A stretch of 64,000 bases of DNA from Paracoccaceae bacterium (GTDB taxonomy: Bacteria > Pseudomonadota > Alphaproteobacteria > Rhodobacterales > Rhodobacteraceae): positions 868,001 to 932,000 of the forward strand of contig JACKKJ010000001.1 of assembly GCA_024236495.1 (NCBI GenBank), written 5' to 3'. Of this stretch, positions 10,101 to 18,359 are shown piece by piece. How positions within the stretch are numbered: the stretch's first letter is position 1; each line of letters begins with the position of its first letter. Under the pieces are notes generated by a model. The model saw only the letters and a list, made by a program, of their open reading frames with translations. It did no database searches and was not told where the DNA came from. The translations under genes and the position numbers were made by a program.

Positions 10101-13100
10101 GCTTGACCGGCCGCCAGGTCAGTTCATAGCGCTTGCCCCCGCGCAGCGCCGCCGTGAGGTTCGACGGCTCAGCCAGCAGATCCTCGATCACCAGGTCGGT
10201 CAGCCGGTCCATCTCCGCATCCCGCGCGGAACCGGACGGCAAAGCCACGTCGAGCGCCGCACAGGTCACGCCGGGGAATTCGCGCGGGATGACGCGCAGC
10301 GGGCCGAAGACGGTCGCCTTTTCGGGGTCAGGCAACGCTTCGTCGCGCAACTGTTGCGTGCCGGTCGTGACGCAGGTCAGGTGCAGCGGGCCGGGCAGGT
10401 CCGCCTCTCCCATCGCCTGGGCAAGGAACAGGAGGCTCTGGAAACCCTGTTCCAGATTGCGCATGAAGAAGCTCGACCCAAGTCGGAAGGTCCGCTGGTC
10501 GGTGGCCAGCCAGAAATGCGCGATGCGGCCAGGTGTGAACCCCTCGGCGCCCAGAACCTGCAACAACCGATCATAGTCGACCCGCCCGCGTTCGGGTGAA
10601 ATGCTGTAGCTGTCATCGCCCAGACGCGCGAAGGAGAAACCGACGCGCACCTCGACGACACGGTGACCGGCCGCGCGGAGCCGCATGACGACCCGGTCGG
10701 ACAGGCCGGTGTCGTCGGCAAAGACCAGCCAGTCGACCCGGTCCGCATCCTCGATCCGGTCCGCCTCCACCTCGCAGTCGGCTGCGCGCGGGCGCCAGTG
10801 GGGTTTCCACCCCCAATCGCCGACGTCCTCGATCCGTTCCGGCCAGGTATCTTCCGCCGGCGTGGCGGCGGCCGTCCCGGGTTCGATAAAGTAGGACTGG
10901 CGCTGGAACGGGTAGGTCGGAAGCGGCACGCGGTTGCGCCGCGCCTCGCCCCAGATCGGCGCCCAGTCCACCGGCACGCCCAGTGCCCAGAGGCGCCCGA
11001 GCGTGGTGACGAACCAGACATCGTCTGCAACGTCATGTTCGGGATGGCGCAGCGATGACAGCACCTGGTTGGCCGGCACGCCATTGGCCTGAACAAGCGA
11101 CGTGAGCGCGCGCCCCGGCCCGACCTCAAGGAACACACGGCCCGGCCTTGCCATCAGAGTGCGCGCGCAATCCGCGAACATCACGGTACTGCGCAGGTGG
11201 CGCACCCAGTAGTCCGGGTCGGTCGCCTCGGCCGCCGCAAGCGGCTGGCCGGTACGGTTCGAAATGATCGGAAGTTCCGGCGCCGAAAGCCGGATCGAAC
11301 GCAGATAGGCGCCGAAGCGTTCCAGGATCGGCTCAAGCATCCGGCTGTGGGCCGCGATGTCGATCTGGACGCGTTGCGGTTCGACGTCGCGGTCGCGCAG
11401 CTCCGCTTCCAGCGCATCGAGCGCCGCCTGAGGCCCCGACACGACGCAAAGATCGGGCGCGTTGACAGAAGCCATGTCAAGCGCGGGGTCAAGGATCGCG
11501 CGCAGGTCGTCTTCACCCATCGGGACCGACAGCATGCCCCCCGGCGCGATCGTGTCGAACAACTGGCCGCGCAGGTGGACAAGGCCGATGCAATCCTCGA
11601 AGGACATGACCCCAGCCAGGCAGGCAGCGGTGTTTTCGCCCATCGAATGACCGACAAGCGCTGCCGGTTCCACACCCCAGCTTTTCCACAACTGGGCCAG
11701 CGCATATTCGGTGATCATGATCAGCGGCAGCTGGACCGACGGCCGCTTCAACGCTTCTGCCGCGCTGTCGTGATCCGCGGGCCCCGGCAGCCAGAGCGCG
11801 CGCAGGTCGTAGTCGAGCTTGGGTTGAAGGTGATCCAGGCCGCGATCCATCCATTCGCGGAAGACCGGTTCGGTCTCGTACAAATCGCGCGCCATGCCCG
11901 CGTATTGCGCGCCGCCCCCGGGGAACATGAAGACGACTTCAGGCGCATCGCCCAGATGGGTATGGGTGAAGACCCGGCGAGTATCGCCGCGTTCCAGAAG
12001 GTCCGCCGCCTCCGCATGCGTGGCGGCGACCACGACGCGGCGCCGGTCGAAGGCGCGGCGGCCTTCCTTGAGCGTCCAGGCGATATCGGCCAGCGGCTGT
12101 TCGGGATGGGTACGCAAATGGGCGGCCAGGTTGCGCCCGGCGTCGTCCAGCGCGGCCTTGGATCGCGCGGACAGGACGATCGGCTGAAACGGCCAGTCGC
12201 TTTCTTGCGACGGAAGGCGCGCTGGCGCCTCCTCCACGACGGCATGGGCATTCGTGCCGCCGACGCCAAGGCTGTTCACCGCGGCGCGGCGCGGCGCGCC
12301 CGACAGCGCCGGGAAATCCGACAACCGGTCGTTGACGCGGAAGGGCGACGTGTCGAAATCGATGGCCGGGTTCGGCTTTTCGTAGCCAAGCGAGGGCGGC
12401 ATCTGCCGGTGATGCAGCGCAAGCGAGGTCTTGATGAGGCTCGCGACGCCCGCGGCCGTATCCAGGTGCCCGATATTCGTCTTGACCGAACCGATCCTGC
12501 AAAACCCCGACTTGTCAGTTGTTTCGCGGAAGGCCTGCGTCAGCGCCGCGACCTCGATCGGGTCGCCAAGATAGGTGCCGGTGCCGTGGCATTCGACATA
12601 GCCGATCGTATCGGCGTTGACACCGGCCACCGCGTGCGCCTCGGCGATGGCGCGGGCCTGTCCGTCCACCGACGGGGCGAGGTAGCCCGCCTTGTCGGAC
12701 CCGTCGTTGTTGATCGCGCTGCCCTTGATGACCGCCCAGACATGGTCGCCATCCGCGATCGCGTCGCCCAGCCTCCGCAGGACGACGCACCCCGCGCCCG
12801 ACCCGAAGACGGTGCCCTGCGCCCGATGGTCGAAGGCGTGGCAGTGACCGTCGGGCGAAAGCACCTCCCCTTCTGCGTAAAGATAGCCGCGGGCTTGGGG
12901 GATCTCGATCGTCACGCCCCCGGCAAGCGCCATGTCGCATTCGCCGTTCAAAAGCGCCTGCGATGCCAGATGCACCGCAACAAGCGACGTCGAACAGGCC
13001 GTCTGGACCGACAGGCTTGGCCCCTTGAGGTCGAAGATATGGCTGACGCGCGTGGACAGGAAATCCTTGTCGTTCCCGGTGTGCCGCAGAAGGAACATCC

Positions 13101-13542
13101 CGGTCGACTGGACCAGATCGGGGTTGGAACAGACGTTGAAGTAGAAGTAGCTGCCCATTCCGCAGCCGGCATAGACGCCGATCGGCCCGTCGAACCCTTC
13201 GGGCGTATGGCCAGCGTTTTCCATCGCCTCCCACGCCGTTTCAAGGAATTGCCTGTGCTGGGGGTCCATGATCGCGGCTTCCTTCGGCGAAAGCCCGAAG
13301 AATTCCGCGTCGAAGCGTTCGAACCCGTCAAGCGGCGCGGCGGCGCGCACATAGTTCGGCGCCCGCATGCGCGCCGGGCTTTCGCCGGCCGCCAGCAGTT
13401 CCGCCTCGCTCAGCTGGCGGATCGACTCGATCCCGCCACGCAGGTTTTCCCAGTAGTCGCCGATGGATGCCGCACCAGGAAGATGCGCCGCCATTCCGAC
13501 AATGGCGATGTCGTTTTCACCGATCACGACAGATTCGGACAT
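7147..13542 (-). CDS. Type I polyketide synthase, KS-AT-KR-DH-ACP-TE
   Basis: This 2131-residue single-module synthase has a ketosynthase (1-435; Cys183, His319, His359), an acyltransferase (535-840; GHSMG with Ser633, and AAHS at 730-733 where extender specificity is usually read, so malonyl is only a guess), a ketoreductase (1158-1360; GGFGGIG, Ser1313, Tyr1324, Asn1328), a dehydratase (1380-1660; His1406 and Asp1575), an ACP (Ser1791 in LGGHSL) and a thioesterase (1865-2115; GYSGG Ser1938, Asp1965, His2096). The KR comes before the DH, the reverse of the usual order. The terminal TE makes this the last enzyme of the line although its gene is first. It is followed without a gap by the GT2 gene. 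Confidence 0.95.
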   Translation of the reverse strand: MSESVVIGENDIAIVGMAAHLPGAASIGDYWENLRGGIESIRQLSEAELLAAGESPARMRAPNYVRAAAPLDGFERFDAEFFGLSPKEAAIMDPQHRQFLETAWEAMENAGHTPEGFDGPIGVYAGCGMGSYFYFNVCSNPDLVQSTGMFLLRHTGNDKDFLSTRVSHIFDLKGPSLSVQTACSTSLVAVHLASQALLNGECDMALAGGVTIEIPQARGYLYAEGEVLSPDGHCHAFDHRAQGTVFGSGAGCVVLRRLGDAIADGDHVWAVIKGSAINNDGSDKAGYLAPSVDGQARAIAEAHAVAGVNADTIGYVECHGTGTYLGDPIEVAALTQAFRETTDKSGFCRIGSVKTNIGHLDTAAGVASLIKTSLALHHRQMPPSLGYEKPNPAIDFDTSPFRVNDRLSDFPALSGAPRRAAVNSLGVGGTNAHAVVEEAPARLPSQESDWPFQPIVLSARSKAALDDAGRNLAAHLRTHPEQPLADIAWTLKEGRRAFDRRRVVVAATHAEAADLLERGDTRRVFTHTHLGDAPEVVFMFPGGGAQYAGMARDLYETEPVFREWMDRGLDHLQPKLDYDLRALWLPGPADHDSAAEALKRPSVQLPLIMITEYALAQLWKSWGVEPAALVGHSMGENTAACLAGVMSFEDCIGLVHLRGQLFDTIAPGGMLSVPMGEDDLRAILDPALDMASVNAPDLCVVSGPQAALDALEAELRDRDVEPQRVQIDIAAHSRMLEPILERFGAYLRSIRLSAPELPIISNRTGQPLAAAEATDPDYWVRHLRSTVMFADCARTLMARPGRVFLEVGPGRALTSLVQANGVPANQVLSSLRHPEHDVADDVWFVTTLGRLWALGVPVDWAPIWGEARRNRVPLPTYPFQRQSYFIEPGTAAATPAEDTWPERIEDVGDWGWKPHWRPRAADCEVEADRIEDADRVDWLVFADDTGLSDRVVMRLRAAGHRVVEVRVGFSFARLGDDSYSISPERGRVDYDRLLQVLGAEGFTPGRIAHFWLATDQRTFRLGSSFFMRNLEQGFQSLLFLAQAMGEADLPGPLHLTCVTTGTQQLRDEALPDPEKATVFGPLRVIPREFPGVTCAALDVALPSGSARDAEMDRLTDLVIEDLLAEPSNLTAALRGGKRYELTWRPVKLAEAETPVPDGAVCLITGGFGGIGLTLAERLVEERGARIALLSRRPLPAPEAWDSYLRSAPPQDGDAVRIRALRRLGELGASPMVVVGDVCNLQDMEAARRKVEEGFGRIDVVIHAAGAVDDAPILAKTAESVEDVLAPKLHGTMVLDRVFPDGSLALMVVFASTSTVIAPAGQVDYVAANEFLNAWARSRAGGKTRVVSINWGIWSDVGMAAAALAGPASAPEEPVDQPMLDTATFDGGGNRVFGAEWPVERWFLDGHRTGAGQALLPGTGYLELAAEAMRAQGEPGPFEIRDLYFLHPLAVADGGSASVRVRLGHAENGYLFEVRSGLVHEGRPALGLNAEARIAPIDAPAPRVDVLGLLSRCRARVETGQGLRTPQEDHLAFGPRWRVLGRRAYGKGEGLAHLSLPQPFRDDLEDGFLIHPALMDLATGWAMDLIAGYEPTHLWVPVSYASVRVFRPLPAEIVSWVRNADDNRADAPFARFDVTIMDPSGAVCIEISGFTIHRIDGALNLAGGSAARDLEYADAAADVHRPISAAEERLRHNLTQGIPARDGAVAFGRALALNLPQVVVSSMALPALVAQADAMRPAETGGGQGFERPALDNAYVEPRNEIERTLVGFWQDLLGVAQVGVEDSFFDLGGHSLIAVRLFAMIRKTYAVEFPISVLFEAPTIADCAALIESRVGPQESAAGTAPAATAPQRRYTHLVAMNKRDGKAKTPFFMVAGMSGNILNLRLLAKMLGDDRPWYGLQARGLYDEDAPHESLVDAARDCIAELRQVQPHGPYVLGGYSGGGLTAWEIARQLEAEGEEVSLLVLLDTPLPLRPDLSLADRLRIKLNQFRARGPAYLLDWYRERAAWKQELRAEAAEGPGGGREALLTEVEKAFLRAVVKLQLSHRDGATVLLRPPPDLYWKVGGGRWVDRDRGYAAIDNGLGEFAPGIEVIEVPGDHDTMVLEPNVRVLVQKLRQVLDRAERSTVPMREAAE

Positions 13543-13753
13543 ATCGTCAACACGCTCGTACTTCGCGGAGTCGGGGGAAGTCTATCACCCCAAGGACCGA
13601 GTCCAAGCGTCGGGCCGGGTATTGCCGGCGCTGCGGTGGGGCGCCCGCACCAATAATGCGACGGAACATCATGATTCCGTTGGCAGAGCGTCATTGCTTC
13701 GTCCTGCGGTCCTCGGTTTCATCGGCCTACGGGCTGTCGACAAGGAGGTGACA
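13543..13753. promoter_or_regulatory. Divergent intergenic region between the PKS operon and the GT2 gene
   Basis: These 211 bp separate the PKS start (minus) from the GTG start of the GT2 gene (plus), so both promoters should be here. I see no convincing sigma-70 hexamer pair and no clear operator palindrome. The only decisive element is the Shine-Dalgarno at its right end. Confidence 0.4.
13742..13749 (+). promoter_or_regulatory. Strong ribosome binding site deciding the GT2 start
   Basis: AAGGAGGT is a full match to the 16S anti-Shine-Dalgarno sequence and stands 5 nt (from AGGAGG) before a GTG that is in frame with the downstream glycosyltransferase. The alternative ATG at 13955 has only GAGG directly abutting it. 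Confidence 0.65.
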
Positions 13754-14974
13754 GTGCATCGGGACATTTCGACTGTGCCCGTTCGGGAAACGAAAGACCA
13801 GCCCCGTAACCGCGTGGTACCAGCCTGCAAGGTCGTGAACCCGCAGGAAGAACGCGGCAGGTTCCATTCCAGCCCCGCGACGGAGACAGATTCTTCTGGA
13901 CAGCTCCGGCGCAAAGCTTTTCCTTGCCGGAAATCAGACAGTTCGCGTGCGAGGATGCCCTTTTTGACCAGCGAGAAGACCGTACAGCCTGATCTGAGCG
14001 GCCCAGGGCCATCCGTCGCGGCCGTGATCATCGGGCGCAACGAGGGCGCGCGGCTTGTCGCTTGTCTCGCCTCCGTCGCGCCGCTTGTCGACCGCATGGT
14101 CTATGTCGATTCGGGTTCATCGGACGGCAGCGTGTCCGCCGCGCGAGCCGCGGGCGCAGAGGTGGTCGAACTCGACATGTCGCGCCCCTTCACTGCCGCG
14201 CGCGCGCGCAACGCGGGCTTTGCGCGCCTCGGCTCCGATCACGGCGGCGATCTTGTGCAGTTCATCGACGGCGATTGCCGGATCGATCCGGTCTGGATCT
14301 CAAAGGCGGTATCGTTTCTTCAGGCCACGCCTCGCGCCGCGGTCGTCTGCGGCAGGCTTCACGAAGTTGATGTAGACGCCTCGGTCTACAACCGGCTTTG
14401 CGACTGGGAATGGGACACGCCGGTGGGTCGGACGCAGGCCTGCGGCGGCATCGCCATGATGCGCCGCGCGGCGGTCGCGCAGGCGGGCGGATTTCGCGAG
14501 GATCTGATCGCCGGGGAAGAACCCGACCTTTGCCAGCGCATGATCGCGCAGGGGGCCGAAATCTGGCGGATCGACGCCGCGATGGGCTACCACGACGCCG
14601 CGATCTACCGTTTCGGGCAATGGTGGAAACGCAATGTCCGCGCCGGGCATGCCTTTGCAGAGGTCGGCGACCTGCATCCCGCCCTTTATCCTGCCGCGCG
14701 CCGACGGATGGTTTTCTGGGGGGCGGTCTTGCCTGCGGTCGCGCTTGCCGGCGCGGTCTTCTTTCTGCCGGCTGCCCTTTTGGCCGCCGCGCTTTACGCC
14801 GCTTCGGCGGGTCGATCCTCGTGGCGTTTCGCGCGCCGGGGCTTTCCCGCCGCCGACGCCGCGAAATCCGGGCTCTTGCTGACGCTTTCGAAGCTATGCA
14901 ACATCCAGGGCGCGGCGACGTACCGTTTCAGGCGGCTGCGCGGCAAGGCCAGCCGGATCATCGAATACAAGTGA
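13754..14974 (+). CDS. Glycosyltransferase family 2 with C-terminal membrane segments
   Basis: From the GTG at 13754 the protein has 406 residues; the catalytic part begins about residue 80 (VAAVIIGRNEGARL), with DSGSSDGS and FIDGDCRIDP as the nucleotide-sugar and metal-binding motifs and GEEPDLCQR further on. Two hydrophobic stretches near the C-terminus suggest membrane attachment. The first 80 residues are polar and unlike a domain, so either they form a real extension or translation starts at ATG 13955 (339 residues); the strong ribosome binding site favours the first. It faces away from the PKS operon and converges on the toroid protein gene. The likely role is sugar addition during exopolysaccharide repeat assembly. 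Confidence 0.82.
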   Translation: MHRDISTVPVRETKDQPRNRVVPACKVVNPQEERGRFHSSPATETDSSGQLRRKAFPCRKSDSSRARMPFLTSEKTVQPDLSGPGPSVAAVIIGRNEGARLVACLASVAPLVDRMVYVDSGSSDGSVSAARAAGAEVVELDMSRPFTAARARNAGFARLGSDHGGDLVQFIDGDCRIDPVWISKAVSFLQATPRAAVVCGRLHEVDVDASVYNRLCDWEWDTPVGRTQACGGIAMMRRAAVAQAGGFREDLIAGEEPDLCQRMIAQGAEIWRIDAAMGYHDAAIYRFGQWWKRNVRAGHAFAEVGDLHPALYPAARRRMVFWGAVLPAVALAGAVFFLPAALLAAALYAASAGRSSWRFARRGFPAADAAKSGLLLTLSKLCNIQGAATYRFRRLRGKASRIIEYK

Positions 14975-14984
14975 TCCGGCACCC

Positions 14985-16157
14985 CTAGCCGGCGAAAAGC
15001 TCGTCTTCCGGCAGGCTGCGCTGGCCCGCGTGCCAGCGTTCGCGTTCCAATAGCGCGTCGGCGAAGAACTTGGTTGCCCAGTTGGGATACTGGAACGGCG
15101 CATAGGCACCCTGGATCGGGTACGAACCCGCGATCGCGCCGCTGTGCCGCTTTTCCCCCCTGACCGTCTGTGTCGCGGCGACCTGCGCGATCAGGCGTTC
15201 GGCCAGCGGAACATAGCGTTCGTTGCCGGTGACGGCGGCAAGACGCAGGAAGATGATCGCCAGCTGCGCGCAGCCGGTCAGACAGATGTGCCCGGAGCGG
15301 AACTCCCAGTCCGGCCCAAGTTCCGCCGCGATCCAGCCCTCGCGCTCGACGATCGCCGCGACCTGGTCCGCCGCCTTCTCAACCGCGGCGAGAACGTCTC
15401 GACGCCCGGTCAGTTGGTGAATCTGGAAAAGCCCGCGCATCACATAGGCCGTGCCATGCGTATTGGCATTCCCTCCGGGCTTGAAGCCGTTCTCGGCGAA
15501 GTAGCCGTTGTCGCGTTGCTGCGCCAACGCCCAGTCGGCATTGGCAAGGCCGGCCGCCACGGCCTCGGCGTCGCCGGCGATACGGCCGTAGGCCACCAGC
15601 GCCCAGGCAGAACGCACGTTGTAGCAGTGAAGCATCTGGTGGCTGACATGGCGAACAAAGGCCCCCCTGTCGTCCATCGCTTCGCGCAGGAAGCGGGCGG
15701 CTTTTGCCGCCGCCGCGACCGTCCGATCGTCGCCGCCGCGTCTCAGGAGCGCGTTGAACCCCAGAAGGATCATGCCGGTGTCGAAGACGTCCGGGTCATC
15801 CTGACGCCCAAGTTCATACCCCGAGAAACCGCCATCGGGCCGCTGGATACCGGTCAGCCACTGCCCCATCCGCCCGGCAGCGTCGCCGTGGCGTCTGTCG
15901 CCAAAGCGTTCGCCCAGCGCGAAAAGCGTGGGGATGATGTAGCCGGTCGTCTCGGGATAGGGCGGCATCCAGCCCTTGAGAACCCGATACCCTTTCGACG
16001 ACGCCTGCCCGCCGCAGGCATCGACCGATCGCAAGAGCCAGCCGGAGGCCGCGGCCAGATGGGCGGCGTGGTCCGTTCGTTCGGGACGCGCGGACAGGAT
16101 CGGACCAAGGCCCGAAACCGTGTCGGTCAACGATTTCACCAGAAAATGCACAATCAC
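14985..16157 (-). CDS. (alpha/alpha)6-toroid protein of the polysaccharide locus
   Basis: The 390-residue protein is built of repeated helical hairpins with the recurrent GxxxxxDGGF-like and W-rich turns seen in squalene-cyclase/six-hairpin folds: GWMPPYPETTGYIIPT near residue 65, QRPDGGFSGYE near 110 and PNWATKFFADALL near the C-terminus. There is no signal peptide. Proteins of this look often sit in capsule and exopolysaccharide loci, where they are annotated as hypothetical or as glycosidase-like. I cannot name a reaction. It is followed 17 bp upstream by wecB on the same strand and probably shares its operon. Confidence 0.6.
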   Translation of the reverse strand: MIVHFLVKSLTDTVSGLGPILSARPERTDHAAHLAAASGWLLRSVDACGGQASSKGYRVLKGWMPPYPETTGYIIPTLFALGERFGDRRHGDAAGRMGQWLTGIQRPDGGFSGYELGRQDDPDVFDTGMILLGFNALLRRGGDDRTVAAAAKAARFLREAMDDRGAFVRHVSHQMLHCYNVRSAWALVAYGRIAGDAEAVAAGLANADWALAQQRDNGYFAENGFKPGGNANTHGTAYVMRGLFQIHQLTGRRDVLAAVEKAADQVAAIVEREGWIAAELGPDWEFRSGHICLTGCAQLAIIFLRLAAVTGNERYVPLAERLIAQVAATQTVRGEKRHSGAIAGSYPIQGAYAPFQYPNWATKFFADALLERERWHAGQRSLPEDELFAG

Positions 16158-16174
16158 CGTAATACCTCGGACAC

Positions 16175-17326
16175 TCAGGCGCCTACTGCGCGGGCCCGCT
16201 GGCCCCGCGCGTTCGAAAGGATGGCGTCCGCGATCTGCCGCGCCGCGGTTCCATCCCCGTAGGGGTTGGCGACATGGCTCATCGCGCCATAGGCTTCCGG
16301 GTCGTCCAGAAGGCGCGTCGCCTCCTCGACGATGCGGCGGGCATCAAGCCCGATGAGCCTGGCGCAGCCGGCCTCGACCCCCTCGGGGCGTTCGGTGGTG
16401 TCGCGCAGCACCAGAACCGGCTTGCCCAACGCCGGCGCCTCTTCCTGAACCCCGCCGGAATCAGTCAGCACGATTTCGCAGCGGCCCAGCATCGAAACGA
16501 ATTCGGCATAGCCCAGCGGTTCGAGCAGGCAGATCGCGGGATGATCGCCCAGCGCCGCGCGCACCGGCACCGACACGCGCGGGTTGGGATGGACCGGCAG
16601 CGCGATCACCACATCGCCGCGGTCGGCAAGTTGGCGCGCGGCGCGGCAGATCGCGTCGATCCCCTCGCCCCAGTTTTCGCGGCGATGCGCCGTCATCAGG
16701 ATCAGCTTTCGCCCCTGGTCCAGCAGATCGCGCAGTTTCGCGTTGTCCGGCAGGGAGGATGTCTTGGCCGCTGCCAGGCGCGCGCGCACCGAATGCAGCG
16801 CGTCGATCACCGTATTCCCGGTCAGGTAGACGCTGGCGGGGTCGATGTTTTCGCGCAAGAGATTGTCGCGCGCGGCCCTTGTCGGGGCAAAATGCATGTC
16901 GGTGATGACACTGACGATCCGCCGGTTGGCCTCTTCGGGCCAGGGCGACAGGATGGTATCGGTGCGCAGCCCCGCCTCGATATGGCCGACCGGAACGCCG
17001 TGATAGAAGGCCGCCATCGCGGTCGCCATCGCCGTCGTGGTGTCGCCCTGCACAAGCACGCGGTCCGGGCGCACTTCGGCCAGAACCTCGCCGACGCGAT
17101 GCAGGACATCGGTGGTGATGTCGGTCAGCGTCGGTTTTTCGCGCATCAGGTGCAGGTCGATGTCCGGCACGAGCCCCACAAGTTCCATAACCTGATCAAG
17201 GATATGCCGGTGCTGCGCGGTGGTGCAGGCGACGACCTCAACCCCCGGACGGCGGCGAAGCTCCTCGATCACGGGAAAGCACTTGATGGCCTCAGGCCGG
17301 GTTCCGAAGACGACAAGGATTTTCAT
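16175..17326 (-). CDS. wecB: UDP-N-acetylglucosamine 2-epimerase (non-hydrolysing)
   Basis: The 383-residue enzyme interconverts UDP-GlcNAc and UDP-ManNAc in the cytoplasm and so supplies ManNAc-type sugars for surface polysaccharide. GTRPEAIK at residues 8-15, the HIEAGLRT block, TAHRRENWGEG and DSGGVQEEAP are the family signatures, and the length is typical. The start is the ATG at 17326; the frame runs further upstream but only as antisense to the preceding gene. It follows the WecG-type transferase by 13 bp, which fits a pathway in which wecB feeds a ManNAc-using transferase. Confidence 0.95.
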   Translation of the reverse strand: MKILVVFGTRPEAIKCFPVIEELRRRPGVEVVACTTAQHRHILDQVMELVGLVPDIDLHLMREKPTLTDITTDVLHRVGEVLAEVRPDRVLVQGDTTTAMATAMAAFYHGVPVGHIEAGLRTDTILSPWPEEANRRIVSVITDMHFAPTRAARDNLLRENIDPASVYLTGNTVIDALHSVRARLAAAKTSSLPDNAKLRDLLDQGRKLILMTAHRRENWGEGIDAICRAARQLADRGDVVIALPVHPNPRVSVPVRAALGDHPAICLLEPLGYAEFVSMLGRCEIVLTDSGGVQEEAPALGKPVLVLRDTTERPEGVEAGCARLIGLDARRIVEEATRLLDDPEAYGAMSHVANPYGDGTAARQIADAILSNARGQRARAVGA

Positions 17327-17339
17327 GATGGTATCGCGT

Positions 17340-18131
17340 TCATCCGTTCTGGCCGTTGCGGGTAGGGCGGGTCCGCTTGCGCAGCATTTCCGCGGCAAGA
17401 AGCATCCCGAAACGGGTATTGGTCGAAAGATAGCGCCAGAACAAGCGGCGCGGTTCCTGAAGCACGCGGAAAAGCCATTCCATGCCCATCGCCTGGACGA
17501 AGCGGGGGGCGCGGCGGACCTTGCCGGCCAGCACGTCGAAGGCGCCGCCCACACCCATCTGGAACGGCACGTTCAGTGCGTCGCGATGTTCGAAGAGGAA
17601 GCGTTCCTTGATCGGGCTGGTGATGCCCACGAACAGGCAGTCGGCGCCCGAGGCGCGGATGTCGGCGACAATTCCGGCCTCGTCCTCGCGCTTGAAATAG
17701 CCGTTGCGATACCCGGCGACCTTGAGGTTCGGATGGGTTTCGCGCAGCCGCGCGACGACGGTTTCGACGACTTCCTGGCGCGCGCCAAGGAAGTATGGTC
17801 GGAAGCCGCCACGTTCGCAAAGGTCGATGGTGCGCATCATCAGATCCACGCCCGTGACGCGCCCGCCTGTCGCGATGCCAAGAAGGCGACAGCCCAGCAT
17901 CACGCCCGCGCCGTCGATGCAGACGATATCGCTTTCGCGAACATGACGCGCCAGATTCGGATCAGACCGCATCTGGATGATCTTGGCGACGTTGACATCG
18001 CAATGCTGCAGACGTTCGTGGCCGCGCATGGCCCGGTTGGCCAGCGCAAGCGACCGGTCCATGTCGACGCGGTGGAACGGGGCACCCAGGAATTCGCCGC
18101 TTTGCAGGTCGTGCTTCAAGACCTCAAACAT
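17340..18131 (-). CDS. WecG/TagA/CpsF-family glycosyltransferase
   Basis: The 263-residue protein belongs to the WecG/TagA (GT26) family, which adds the second sugar, often ManNAc or its uronate, to an undecaprenyl-linked acceptor on the cytoplasmic face of the membrane. Visible signatures are DIVCIDGAGVML, FLGA with the following Glu-rich helix, and VGITSPIKE. The ATG at 18131 was chosen because AGGGA stands 7 nt before it; an ATG at 18251 would add 40 residues rich in Pro and polar residues and cannot be excluded. It is directly upstream of wecB, whose product is its probable donor precursor. Confidence 0.88.
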   Translation of the reverse strand: MFEVLKHDLQSGEFLGAPFHRVDMDRSLALANRAMRGHERLQHCDVNVAKIIQMRSDPNLARHVRESDIVCIDGAGVMLGCRLLGIATGGRVTGVDLMMRTIDLCERGGFRPYFLGARQEVVETVVARLRETHPNLKVAGYRNGYFKREDEAGIVADIRASGADCLFVGITSPIKERFLFEHRDALNVPFQMGVGGAFDVLAGKVRRAPRFVQAMGMEWLFRVLQEPRRLFWRYLSTNTRFGMLLAAEMLRKRTRPTRNGQNG

Positions 18132-18359
18132 TGAACAATCCCTGAGAAGCGGGGGAACTGTGCAGACATTGTTGATGATTCTGGGGCGATCTGCATCTGG
18201 CGTAGGAGGCGGAGCGGACTGCCTGAACGAGGCTTCTTCCTGAATCTTCATACATTTCAAACCCTTACACTCACACCGCCACGGATATGGCCGATACTGC
18301 ATCCGATTGGTTGATTTTCCGTGTTTTCGCGCGCCCCGACAAGCGGCCGTGCATGCCCG

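Noticed and set aside
7756..10599. Long plus-strand open frame of 947 codons
   Set aside because: It is antisense to the PKS; the residue mix is Arg/Gly/His-rich, has no domains, and arises from the GC-rich codon bias of the real gene.
11197..13656. Plus-strand open frame of 819 codons
   Set aside because: It is a shadow of the PKS KS-AT region; the minus frame has clear catalytic motifs.
15144..16262. Plus-strand 372-codon gene
   Set aside because: It is antisense to the toroid protein, whose repeats are clearly coding.
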